Below are positions 1 through 5,982 of a stretch of 10,251 bases of DNA, piece by piece. The stretch is from Bacteroidales bacterium (GTDB lineage: Bacteria > Bacteroidota > Bacteroidia > Bacteroidales > UBA932), in the NCBI GenBank assembly GCA_024683255.1, contig JAIKYL010000231.1, positions 1 to 10,251 on the forward strand, in the 5' to 3' direction. Every line of letters starts with the position of its first letter. Position 1 is the first letter of the stretch. The position numbers and the translations under genes are program-made. The notes below the pieces were generated by a model. It was not told where the DNA came from and made no database searches. It saw nothing but the letters and a program-made list of their open reading frames with translations.

Positions 1-60
1 AAGGACGAGGCCGGGCTCCGCAAATTGTTTGAACAAATCTATGCCGATGAAACGCATTGA
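1..60 (+). CDS. C-terminal end of an unidentified upstream gene (partial)
   Basis: Frame 1 is open from the first base and ends at a TGA at 58-60. It gives 19 residues ending LRKLFEQIYADETH, which reads like a normal helical protein C-terminus. The gene starts outside the window, so its family cannot be named. Its stop lies 14 nt inside the next gene if that gene starts at ATG 47, the kind of overlap expected for translationally coupled operon genes. The evidence is only the open frame, the plausible composition and the overlap geometry. Confidence 0.55.
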   Translation, partial: KDEAGLRKLFEQIYADETH

Positions 61-1225
61 GGTAGTTGCCGCCATTATCCGGAAGGGGGACAAGATCTTT
101 GCCACCCAGCGGGGCTATGGCCCCTGGAAAGACTGGTGGGAGCTGCCTGGGGGTAAGATGGAGGCAGGGGAGAGCCCGGAAGAAGCGCTCAAGCGCGAAA
201 TCCGGGAGGAACTGTCCGTGGAAATTGCGGTGGGGAAGCTCCTGCATACCATTGAATATGACTATCCGGAGTTCCACCTTACCATGCACTGCTTCCTCTG
301 TTCACTCATGGGCGAAGCACCGCATCTCAATGAGCACGAAGCCGCCTGCTGGCTCACCCGGGACACGCTGGGAAGCGTACGCTGGCTCCCGGCCGATGAA
401 GAACTTCTTCCCCTCATTGCCAAGGAACTTAGTATGGAAATAACTATAGATCAGATTATTGCCGTTGTAAAAGAGGCATCGGCCTTTATGGTGCGTTCCG
501 GCTTTGAGCTGCACGATAAGGGGACCAAGGAGAACCTGGTCACCAGCTCGGATCTGGCGGTGCAGGACTTCCTTACGGAGCGGCTCCGGGCCCTGCTTCC
601 GGGCAGCGGCTTCCTCTGCGAAGAGGAGGATCTGAACGATATTGCCGGGCACGAATACGTGTGGATCATAGACCCCATTGACGGTACGGCCAATTACTCC
701 CGCGGGCACGAGAACTGCTGCATAAGCGTGGCGCTCGTCCGCGGCGGAGAGCAGTATATGGCCGTGGTCTACAGCCCCTGGAGAGGGGAATGCTGGTGGG
801 CGCAGAAGGGAGAGGGAGCCTTCTGCAACGGAAAACCCATTCACGTGTCTGATCGGCCGTATGAGAATGGTCTCCTGTTCACGGCTCTCAGTACCTACCA
901 TAAGGAATGGTCGCGCTATTGCAGCGACATCATCTATGACATCTACCAGGAATGCAACGACGTGCGCCGGACGGGTTCCGCTGCCGTGGAGCTTTGTCTG
1001 ATGGCCGCCGGATTCGCCGAACTGTACTTTGAGATCCGGCTCATGCCCTGGGACTATGCGGCAGCATCGCTAATTCTCTCAGAGGCAGGCGGTTCCGTGC
1101 TTAGTTTTGACGGCAAATTCCCTTCGCTGTATACTCCGTCCCTGGTGGTGGCGGCCAACACCCCGGAGAACGCCGCACGGCTGCTCTCCGCGGTGCACCG
1201 GTATCTGGATAAGCTCCCGTATTAA
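47..1225 (+). CDS. Nudix hydrolase fused to inositol monophosphatase/CysQ-family phosphatase
   Basis: One frame encodes two full-length enzymes (392 aa from ATG 47). Residues 1 to about 129 are a Nudix domain of the MutT-like NTP pyrophosphohydrolase type. The Nudix box is visible at residues 36-58 (GKMEAGE, then REIREELSV; the usual Gly near the end is Ser). Residues from about 130 are an IMPase-fold Mg-dependent phosphatase. It has Glu192/Glu193 in CEEED, the metal-binding DPIDGTAN (Asp209, Asp212) and WDYAA (Asp336) followed by AGG. Likely substrates are a nucleoside triphosphate for the first half and a small sugar, inositol or 3'-phosphoadenosine-type phosphate for the second; neither can be fixed from sequence. 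ATG 47 is chosen because MKRIEVVAAII is the normal Nudix start; TTG 29 and ATG 41 are alternatives. An internal ATG at 434 with a good ribosome site could also yield the phosphatase alone. Confidence 0.85.
   Translation: MKRIEVVAAIIRKGDKIFATQRGYGPWKDWWELPGGKMEAGESPEEALKREIREELSVEIAVGKLLHTIEYDYPEFHLTMHCFLCSLMGEAPHLNEHEAACWLTRDTLGSVRWLPADEELLPLIAKELSMEITIDQIIAVVKEASAFMVRSGFELHDKGTKENLVTSSDLAVQDFLTERLRALLPGSGFLCEEEDLNDIAGHEYVWIIDPIDGTANYSRGHENCCISVALVRGGEQYMAVVYSPWRGECWWAQKGEGAFCNGKPIHVSDRPYENGLLFTALSTYHKEWSRYCSDIIYDIYQECNDVRRTGSAAVELCLMAAGFAELYFEIRLMPWDYAAASLILSEAGGSVLSFDGKFPSLYTPSLVVAANTPENAARLLSAVHRYLDKLPY
422..436 (+). promoter_or_regulatory. Possible internal ribosome-binding site and start (AAGGA-7 nt-ATG)
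   Basis: AAGGA at 422-426 is followed by 7 nt and an in-frame ATG at 434-436. This is exactly at the Nudix/phosphatase junction, and the protein from here (MEITIDQIIAVVKEA...) is 263 residues, a normal IMPase length. A free phosphatase could therefore be made alongside the fusion. This is inference from spacing only; no separate stop codon interrupts the fusion frame. Confidence 0.4.
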
Positions 1226-1228
1226 AGA

Positions 1229-1261
1229 AAAATGCCTCTGGAACTGTTCCAGGGGCATTTT
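1229..1261. terminator. Bidirectional rho-independent terminator
   Basis: The left arm AAAATGCC-T-CTGGAA (1229-1243) pairs with TTCCAG-G-GGCATTTT (1247-1261) around a CTG loop, with one T-G wobble. On the plus strand it ends in TTTT just 3 nt after the stop codon of the Nudix/phosphatase gene. On the minus strand it reads GGCATTTTTCTTT directly after the tRNA-Cys 3' end. It therefore serves both convergent transcripts. Confidence 0.85.
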
Positions 1262-1264
1262 CGG

Positions 1265-1335
1265 AGGTACCAAGCGGAATCGAACCGCTGTAGCAGGTTT
1301 TGCAGACCTGTGCCTAACCACTCGGCCATAGTACC
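1265..1335 (-). tRNA. tRNA-Cys (anticodon GCA)
   Basis: Reading the minus strand gives a 71-nt cloverleaf. The acceptor arms GGTACTA and TGGTACC pair throughout, with one T-G pair. The D arm contains GCCGAGTGGTTAGGC. The anticodon arm is CAGGT-CTGCAAA-ACCTG with anticodon GCA (plus-strand 1301-1303), and the T arm is AGCGG-TTCGATT-CCGCT. The discriminator base is U, the identity element expected for tRNA-Cys. The terminal CCA is not encoded, so it must be added after transcription. A dedicated promoter lies just upstream and a terminator just downstream, so the gene can be a single-gene transcript. Confidence 0.97.
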
Positions 1336-1346
1336 AAACGGGAATG

Positions 1347-1377
1347 CAAAGATAGCAGGAAAATTGGAATCTGCAAA
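1347..1377 (-). promoter_or_regulatory. Bacteroidota-type promoter for tRNA-Cys (TTTG-N19-TATCTTTG)
   Basis: On the minus strand TATCTTTG (plus 1347-1354) matches the Bacteroidota -7 consensus TAnnTTTG exactly. TTTG (plus 1374-1377) lies 19 nt upstream, matching the -33 element and its usual spacing. The expected start falls about 5 nt before the mature tRNA. The -33 box lies 7 nt beyond the DUF389 stop codon, so the tRNA is not dependent on readthrough from that gene. Confidence 0.8.
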
Positions 1378-1384
1378 ATAAACT

Positions 1385-2620
1385 TTAGCGGCGACGCACA
1401 CTCTGGCGGGAGCCGGACTGGATGAGGGAGTCCAGCCGGTGCTGGAGCTGGGCGTCGTGGGCGCGGAGCGAGTCGTCTGCGTGGCGCAGGGAATCGGCCC
1501 GGTGCTGGAGCTCGCTGATGGAGAAGGAGAGAATGTCCAGCTGGGCCTGCAGCGCGTTGAGGCGGGCATCTTTCTCGGCCAGTTCCGCGTCCGTGCGGGT
1601 GTACACATCGTTGATAAGGGTGTTCATCTCCTCCTGAGACATGCCGATGGTGTGCTCCGTGAGCGAAATGCGGTTCTCCTTAATCTTGTACTTGGCGGCG
1701 TTGGCAAAGAAGGCGGTCTTGAGGCTGTCGTTCAGTCTGGCACCTGCGATGGCGAATACTACATGCCGGTTGTCTATGTCATAGTCGTAGATATAGGATC
1801 GGCCCACCAGGCGGTTTTCGTCCACAAAGGTTTCTACGTTGCGCTGGAAATTATTGTCCATCACCAGGTTAATGGCCGAATAGATGCTGGGGACCAGCAC
1901 TATTACCAGAATGGCGGTAATGAGGTTTCGGCGCTTTTTCTCCACGGCGGGCACCAGACAGCTGTTGGTCTTGAAGCGCAGGTATTTCACCATGAGGTAA
2001 GTGGCCAGGGTGATGAACACGCCGTTGATGATGAACAGGTACATGGCCCCGAAGAAAAAGTGGAAATTGAGGTGGGCCAGGCCATAGCCGGCGGTGCAGA
2101 GCGGCGGCATCAGGGCGGTGGCGATGGCAACGCCGGAGAGCACCGTTCCGCGCTCTTTGCGGCTTTGCTCAAAAATACCCGCCAGACCGCCGAAGAGGGC
2201 AATCAGTACGTCATAGATGGTGGGACTGGTACGGGCCTCCAGTTCCGTGGGATTCACCAGCGAGAGAGGGGAGAGGATGAAAAACAGGGTGGAAGCGATG
2301 AGGGCTATGACCACCATCACCAAAAGGTTCTTGGCCGATAGCTTGAGCAGGTCCGTGTCGTTGGTGCCCAGGGCCAGGCCGGTGCCCACGATGGGGCCCA
2401 TGAGCGGGGAGATGAGCATGGCGCCGATGATCACGGCCGTGGAATTCACATTGAGACCCACGGAGGCTATCACTATGGAGAAGGCAAGGATCCAGACGTT
2501 GGGCCCCTTGAACCAAATGCCGCTCTTGATGCGTTCTGCGGCACTTTCCGTGTCTATCTGGTCATAAACATATATGTATTTCTTCACCAGGCGCTTGATG
2601 TAATCCCAAATGTTCTTCAT
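1385..2620 (-). CDS. DUF389 (TIGR00341-like) multi-pass membrane protein with C-terminal coiled coil
   Basis: This 411-aa inner-membrane protein is recognised as DUF389 by NSTAVIIGAMLISPLMGPI (residues 59-77) and GVAIATALMPPL (163-174). About seven hydrophobic segments are visible, near residues 41-58, 60-82, 97-118, 136-152, 158-180, 187-211 and 231-254. A soluble region follows (255-325), then a long heptad-like helix (about 328-400, with repeated ADSLR/DDSLR/LDSL) and a basic end (SVRRR). The family has no established transport substrate or enzyme activity, so none is assigned. The start at ATG 2620 (MKNIWDYIKR) is chosen because the frame stays open far upstream only as antisense to the flavodiiron gene. 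The start has no clear Shine-Dalgarno, and a perfect palindrome lies 3 nt upstream. The gene is divergent from the flavodiiron operon. Confidence 0.9.
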   Translation of the reverse strand: MKNIWDYIKRLVKKYIYVYDQIDTESAAERIKSGIWFKGPNVWILAFSIVIASVGLNVNSTAVIIGAMLISPLMGPIVGTGLALGTNDTDLLKLSAKNLLVMVVIALIASTLFFILSPLSLVNPTELEARTSPTIYDVLIALFGGLAGIFEQSRKERGTVLSGVAIATALMPPLCTAGYGLAHLNFHFFFGAMYLFIINGVFITLATYLMVKYLRFKTNSCLVPAVEKKRRNLITAILVIVLVPSIYSAINLVMDNNFQRNVETFVDENRLVGRSYIYDYDIDNRHVVFAIAGARLNDSLKTAFFANAAKYKIKENRISLTEHTIGMSQEEMNTLINDVYTRTDAELAEKDARLNALQAQLDILSFSISELQHRADSLRHADDSLRAHDAQLQHRLDSLIQSGSRQSVRRR

Positions 2621-2623
2621 AAG

Positions 2624-2643
2624 CTTGTGGAATTTTCCACAAG
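2624..2643. promoter_or_regulatory. Perfect palindrome TTGTGG-N6-CCACAA, candidate CRP/FNR/HcpR-family operator
   Basis: CTTGTGGAA (2624-2632) and TTCCACAAG (2635-2643) are exact inverted copies separated by TT. The core TTGTGG-N6-CCACAA has the geometry of CRP/FNR-family sites (TGTGA-N6-TCACA). Its centre is about 40 bp upstream of the expected start of the flavodiiron transcript, the position typical of class II activation. On the other strand it lies 3 nt before the DUF389 start codon, so as RNA it could fold over that ribosome-binding region. The regulator is not in the window. Confidence 0.5.
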
Positions 2644-2659
2644 GTACGCATTTTTTTGT

Positions 2660-2667
2660 TATATTTG
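2660..2667 (+). promoter_or_regulatory. Promoter -7 element (TATATTTG) of the flavodiiron-heptose operon
   Basis: TATATTTG matches the Bacteroidota -7 consensus TAnnTTTG. It lies 19 nt before the start codon, implying a very short leader. No good TTTG -33 element is found at the proper distance; that area is taken by the palindrome arm and TTTTCC. This would fit a promoter needing an activator. On the opposite strand TACCTTTA (2674-2681) is a weaker match and might serve DUF389. Confidence 0.6.
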
Positions 2668-2674
2668 CTAGACT

Positions 2675-2679
2675 AAAGG
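2675..2679 (+). promoter_or_regulatory. Ribosome-binding site of the flavodiiron gene
   Basis: AAAGG is followed by 7 nt and ATG 2687. It is one of the clearer Shine-Dalgarno sequences in this window and supports the chosen start. Confidence 0.55.
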
Positions 2680-2686
2680 TATTACT

Positions 2687-3859
2687 ATGAAAGAAATTGC
2701 TCAGGGAATCCGCTATATTGGCGTGGACGACAAAGATCTGGACCTCTTCGAGAGCCAGTATGTTGTGCCGGAAGGCATGGCCTATAATTCCTTTGTGATC
2801 CTGGATCAAAAAGTGGCCGTCATGGACACGGCGGACCGCCGGAAAGGGGAGGACTGGCTCAAGAACCTGGCCGATGCCCTGGAAGGCCGCAAGCCGGACT
2901 ATCTGGTGGTGCATCACATGGAGCCGGACCATTCCGGCCTCATCGGCATGCTGGCCGACCGTTTTCCGGATATCTGCATCGTGGCCAGCGCCAAAGCCAT
3001 CCAGTTCCTGGAGCAGTTCCTGCCGGGCCGCAGTTTCAACACCCTTGCGGTGAAGGAAGGAGATACTCTGGAACTGGGTTCCAAGACGCTGCAGTTCCTT
3101 GCCGCCCCCATGGTGCACTGGCCGGAGGTGATGGTGAGCTTCGAGCGTTCCACCCGCGTCCTCTTTGCGGCCGATGCCTTCGGCAAGTTCGGCGTCCTGG
3201 AAGGCCGCATCTTTGGGGACGAAGATGAGGACTGGGCCTGCGAAGCCCGCCGCTATTACTTCAACATCTGCGGCAAGTACGGCATTCCGGTCCAGACGCT
3301 CCTGAAGAAGATTGTGCCGCTGGAGCCGGCCGTAATCGCGCCGCTGCACGGTCCCATCCTGCGGGAGAACCTCAAGTATTACCTGGACCTTTACAACACC
3401 TGGAGCAGCTACGGTGTGGAAACGGAAGGCGTATTTGTGGCCTGCGCTTCCATCCACGGTGGCACCATGGATGTGGCCAAAACCCTTACCACCGTCCTCA
3501 AGGAAAAAGGCTGCCCCAAGGTGGTGCTGTGCGATTTAACCCGCAGCGACAGAGCCGAGGCCGTGGAAGACGCCTTCCGCTACGGCCGCATGGTGGTGGC
3601 CGCCTGTTCGTACGACGGAGGCCTCTTTACGCCTGCCTACGACTTCCTGCACTCCCTCCAGATGAAGGGCTGGCAGAAGCGTAAGGTGGCGCTCATAGAA
3701 AATGGCTCCTGGGCTCCGTCGGCCGCTCGCGTGATGAAAGAAATGTTCGGTCAGATGAAGGATGTGGAGATTGTAGGGGACACCGTTACCATCAAGAGCC
3801 GTTTCCGGGCCGATGACATCCAAGCCCTGGAAGCTCTGGCCGATGCAATCCTTGCCTAA
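2687..3859 (+). CDS. fprA: Flavodiiron protein (A-type flavoprotein; O2/NO reductase)
   Basis: This 390-aa cytoplasmic enzyme has a standard flavodiiron length and architecture. Residues 1 to about 245 are a metallo-beta-lactamase-like domain carrying every canonical diiron ligand: His77, Glu79, Asp81 and His82 in HHMEPDH, then His144 (MVHW), Asp163 (AADAFG) and His221 (PLHGP). Residues about 248-390 are a flavodoxin-like FMN domain, with a phosphate loop SIHGGT (255-260), CSYDGGLF (307-314) and NGSWAPSA (339-346). The family reduces O2 to water and/or NO to N2O, protecting anaerobes; which is preferred cannot be read here. The electron donor (usually a rubredoxin or rubredoxin-like protein) is not encoded in the window. 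The gene heads a five-gene run; the next start codon is 1 nt past its stop. fprA is a family-level symbol. Confidence 0.95.
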   Translation: MKEIAQGIRYIGVDDKDLDLFESQYVVPEGMAYNSFVILDQKVAVMDTADRRKGEDWLKNLADALEGRKPDYLVVHHMEPDHSGLIGMLADRFPDICIVASAKAIQFLEQFLPGRSFNTLAVKEGDTLELGSKTLQFLAAPMVHWPEVMVSFERSTRVLFAADAFGKFGVLEGRIFGDEDEDWACEARRYYFNICGKYGIPVQTLLKKIVPLEPAVIAPLHGPILRENLKYYLDLYNTWSSYGVETEGVFVACASIHGGTMDVAKTLTTVLKEKGCPKVVLCDLTRSDRAEAVEDAFRYGRMVVAACSYDGGLFTPAYDFLHSLQMKGWQKRKVALIENGSWAPSAARVMKEMFGQMKDVEIVGDTVTIKSRFRADDIQALEALADAILA

Positions 3860-3860
3860 G

Positions 3861-4232
3861 ATGAAATTAAAGCTCATACTTTTGGCGGCCCTGGGGGCTC
3901 TGCTTTGCTCCTGCGGAGGGCCGTCGGCCTCTTCCGGAGAGGAGGCGGTGCCGTCTTCCATCCTGCATTCGCTGGAAGGCAATTACACCATGAAGACCAC
4001 GGACCCTTCCGGTACGCGTTACGCTACGGCCGTGGTTAAAGACCTGGGCTCCAAGCAGTTCCAGATTGCCCGCATCACAGTGTACGGCCCCGTTTATTAC
4101 GGCTTCACCCTGGATGGCACCTCGGTGAATTCAGCCGAATTGGGCAGCGGCGCCGTCACCTATAAGGCCAATATCAAAAAGACAACCATCAGTTTCCAAA
4201 AACAGGAATTCACATGCGAACTCTCAAGATAG
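3861..4232 (+). CDS. Small lipoprotein, function unknown
   Basis: The 123-aa product starts MKLKLILLAALGALLCSC, a typical signal peptide with lipobox LCSC, so Cys18 should be lipidated. The mature part is short and apparently beta-rich, with GNYTMKTTDPSGTRYATAVVKDLG and alternating hydrophobic segments ending in ISFQKQEFTCELSR; this would suit one small beta-barrel or sandwich domain. I do not recognise a family. ATG 3861 is chosen because the signal peptide begins there and it follows the flavodiiron stop by 1 nt; the frame is open further upstream only inside that gene. It overlaps the next gene by 19 nt, so the two are probably coupled. Confidence 0.8.
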   Translation: MKLKLILLAALGALLCSCGGPSASSGEEAVPSSILHSLEGNYTMKTTDPSGTRYATAVVKDLGSKQFQIARITVYGPVYYGFTLDGTSVNSAELGSGAVTYKANIKKTTISFQKQEFTCELSR

Positions 4233-4966
4233 CATCTCTCATGGCCGCCGCCCTTCTGGCATCGGCCTGCCTTAATTCCGGCACTGTTTCCCAGGCCGAA
4301 TATGACCAGCTCCTCCAGGAGTATTCGGACCTCCAGGCGGGGGCCGAGGCTACGCGGGCGGAATATGCCGCCCAGGCCGCTGCGGTGGACGTCATCCTCC
4401 AGGAACTGTCCCAGATTTCCGGGAAGACGGTAAACCTTAGGACGGACATTGAACTGGGAACCGCCCAGCTCACGCAGGTGGAGCAGATCCAGGATAGCAT
4501 AGACAGCATTAAGGACAAGCTGGACCAGCTGGAAAAAGAAGGCGCCCAGTACAAAAAGACCATCCTGAGCCTCCGGAAGGTTATTACGGAGAAAGAGGAA
4601 GAGATTGAGCTGCTAAAGGCGGAGATTGAGGCCAGGGATGCCACCATCTCCGAGCAGCACCAGACCATCGCCAGCCAGCAGGAAGCCATTCAGACGCAGC
4701 ATGAGACCATCGCCACCCAGCGGGAGAACCTGCGTGCCGCCGTTCAGGAACAGGCCCAGATGCTTTTCCAGGCAGGCGTGGACTTTGAGGACCTGGGAGA
4801 TAACGCCCCCCAGATGAGCTGGCGCAAGAACAAGGAAAAGATGAAGGACCTTACCCGGGAAATGTATGAGAAGGCCATCACTTATTACCGCATGGCCCAG
4901 GAGACCGGTTATCCGGAGGCCGCATACCGCATTTCTCAGGTGGAAGAAAAAATGGCTAAGCTATGA
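4214..4966 (+). CDS. Coiled-coil lipoprotein with C-terminal TPR/Sel1-like helices
   Basis: The 250-aa product has a lipoprotein signal (LLASAC, Cys19), so it should be membrane-anchored in the envelope. Residues about 25-180 are almost entirely predicted helix with heptad-like spacing, including four consecutive 7-residue repeats at 144-171. Residues about 210-245 (MYEKAITYYRMAQETGYPEAAYRISQVEEKM) resemble a TPR/Sel1-like helix pair, suggesting protein-protein contact. No catalytic motif is seen. AGGA at 4204-4207, 6 nt before the ATG, supports the start. The stop overlaps the hddA start as ATGA. A structural or scaffolding envelope role is inference. Confidence 0.82.
   Translation: MRTLKIASLMAAALLASACLNSGTVSQAEYDQLLQEYSDLQAGAEATRAEYAAQAAAVDVILQELSQISGKTVNLRTDIELGTAQLTQVEQIQDSIDSIKDKLDQLEKEGAQYKKTILSLRKVITEKEEEIELLKAEIEARDATISEQHQTIASQQEAIQTQHETIATQRENLRAAVQEQAQMLFQAGVDFEDLGDNAPQMSWRKNKEKMKDLTREMYEKAITYYRMAQETGYPEAAYRISQVEEKMAKL
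4643..4726 (+). repeat. Four tandem 21-nt repeats encoding heptads
   Basis: Residues 144-171 of the coiled-coil lipoprotein read TISEQHQ, TIASQQE, AIQTQHE and TIATQRE: four 7-residue units in a row, corresponding to four diverged 21-nt units. They form part of the coiled coil and could expand or contract in frame. Confidence 0.75.
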
Positions 4967-5982
4967 TAGTTAGAAGCAAGGCGCCCCTTCGGCTGGGCCT
5001 GGCCGGCGGCGGGTCGGACGTATCGCCGTACAGTGACCTCTATGGCGGGAACGTGCTCAACGCCACCATCAACCTCAATGCATACTGCACCATAGAAACG
5101 CTGAACCTGCCTGTGGTGCGGGTAGATGCGGCCGATGCCGGCATCCGCCGGGAAGTGTCCATGGGGACGGGGCGGATGGATTCGGGTGCGCTGCTCATAG
5201 ACGGGGTGTACAACCGCATCATCCGGGACTACGGACCCGTGCCAAGCGGCTTTGCCATAACCACTTACAACGACGCTCCGGTGGGCTCCGGCCTGGGAAC
5301 CTCTTCCACCATGGTGGTGTGCATCCTCAAGTGTTTTGCCGAATGGATGGATTTGCCGTTGGGAGATTACGAACTGGCCCGCCTGGCCTATGAGATCGAG
5401 CGCAAGGACCTCCTCCTGTCCGGCGGCAAGCAGGACCAGTATGCGGCAGCTTTCGGCGGTTTCAATTTCATGGAATTCCTGCCCAGCGATATGGTAATCG
5501 TGAATCCGCTGCGCATCAAAGAGTGGATAGTGGAGGAGCTGGAAGGCTCCCTCCTGCTGTATTATACGGGCCGGAGCCGGGACGGCGCGGCCATCATCAG
5601 TGAGCAGCAGAAGGCAACATCGGCCGGTAAGGTGGAGGCCGTGGAGGCCATGCACCGAATCAAGCAAAGCGCCGTAGATATGAAGCTGGCGCTGCTGCAG
5701 GGCAATATGTCCCGCTTTGCGCAAATCCTGGGATCGGCCTGGGAGGACAAGAAGAAGATGGCCGATGCCATTACCAATCCCATGATCCAGGAGGCCTTTG
5801 ACGTGGCCCTGGAGGCCGGTGCCATCTCCGGCAAGGTGTCCGGTGCGGGCGGCGGCGGCTTCATCATGCTAATGGTGCCGCCTACCAAGCGGGTAGCCGT
5901 CAAGGAAGCACTGTCCAAGCTTCCCGGCAAGGTGGTCCCGTTCCAGTTCACCCAGAAAGGTGCCGTAGCATGGAAGTTATAG
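4963..5982 (+). CDS. hddA: D-glycero-D-manno-heptose 7-phosphate kinase (GHMP family)
   Basis: This 339-aa cytoplasmic kinase phosphorylates D-glycero-D-manno-heptose 7-phosphate at C1, giving the alpha-1,7-bisphosphate of the GDP-heptose pathway. The N-terminus (APLRLGLAGGGSDVSPY, residues 7-23, then VLNATINLNAY) is the HddA signature. The GHMP ATP loop is PVGSGLGTSS (106-115), GGKQDQYAA (154-162) carries the likely catalytic Asp, NFMEF and NPLRIKEW are family-typical, and the third GHMP motif is VSGAGGGGF (292-300). Length matches the family. Its ATG lies in the ATGA overlap with the preceding stop, and its own end overlaps the next gene by 13 nt. The next gene supplies the following two steps. 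Confidence 0.95.
   Translation: MIVRSKAPLRLGLAGGGSDVSPYSDLYGGNVLNATINLNAYCTIETLNLPVVRVDAADAGIRREVSMGTGRMDSGALLIDGVYNRIIRDYGPVPSGFAITTYNDAPVGSGLGTSSTMVVCILKCFAEWMDLPLGDYELARLAYEIERKDLLLSGGKQDQYAAAFGGFNFMEFLPSDMVIVNPLRIKEWIVEELEGSLLLYYTGRSRDGAAIISEQQKATSAGKVEAVEAMHRIKQSAVDMKLALLQGNMSRFAQILGSAWEDKKKMADAITNPMIQEAFDVALEAGAISGKVSGAGGGGFIMLMVPPTKRVAVKEALSKLPGKVVPFQFTQKGAVAWKL

Noticed and set aside
29..46. TTG at 29 or ATG at 41 as start of the Nudix gene
   Set aside because: The extra residues (NKSMP) are not typical, and the conserved Nudix beginning MKRIEVVAAII starts at ATG 47; ATG 41 remains possible.
302..901. Minus-strand frame of 199 codons inside the Nudix/phosphatase gene
   Set aside because: It is antisense to both catalytic domains, with no start context or recognisable motifs.
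2621..3457. Open minus-strand frame extending the DUF389 protein by 279 residues upstream of MKNIW
   Set aside because: It runs antisense through the well-supported flavodiiron gene, has no family resemblance, and crosses the divergent promoter region; DUF389 proteins normally begin shortly before their first membrane segment.
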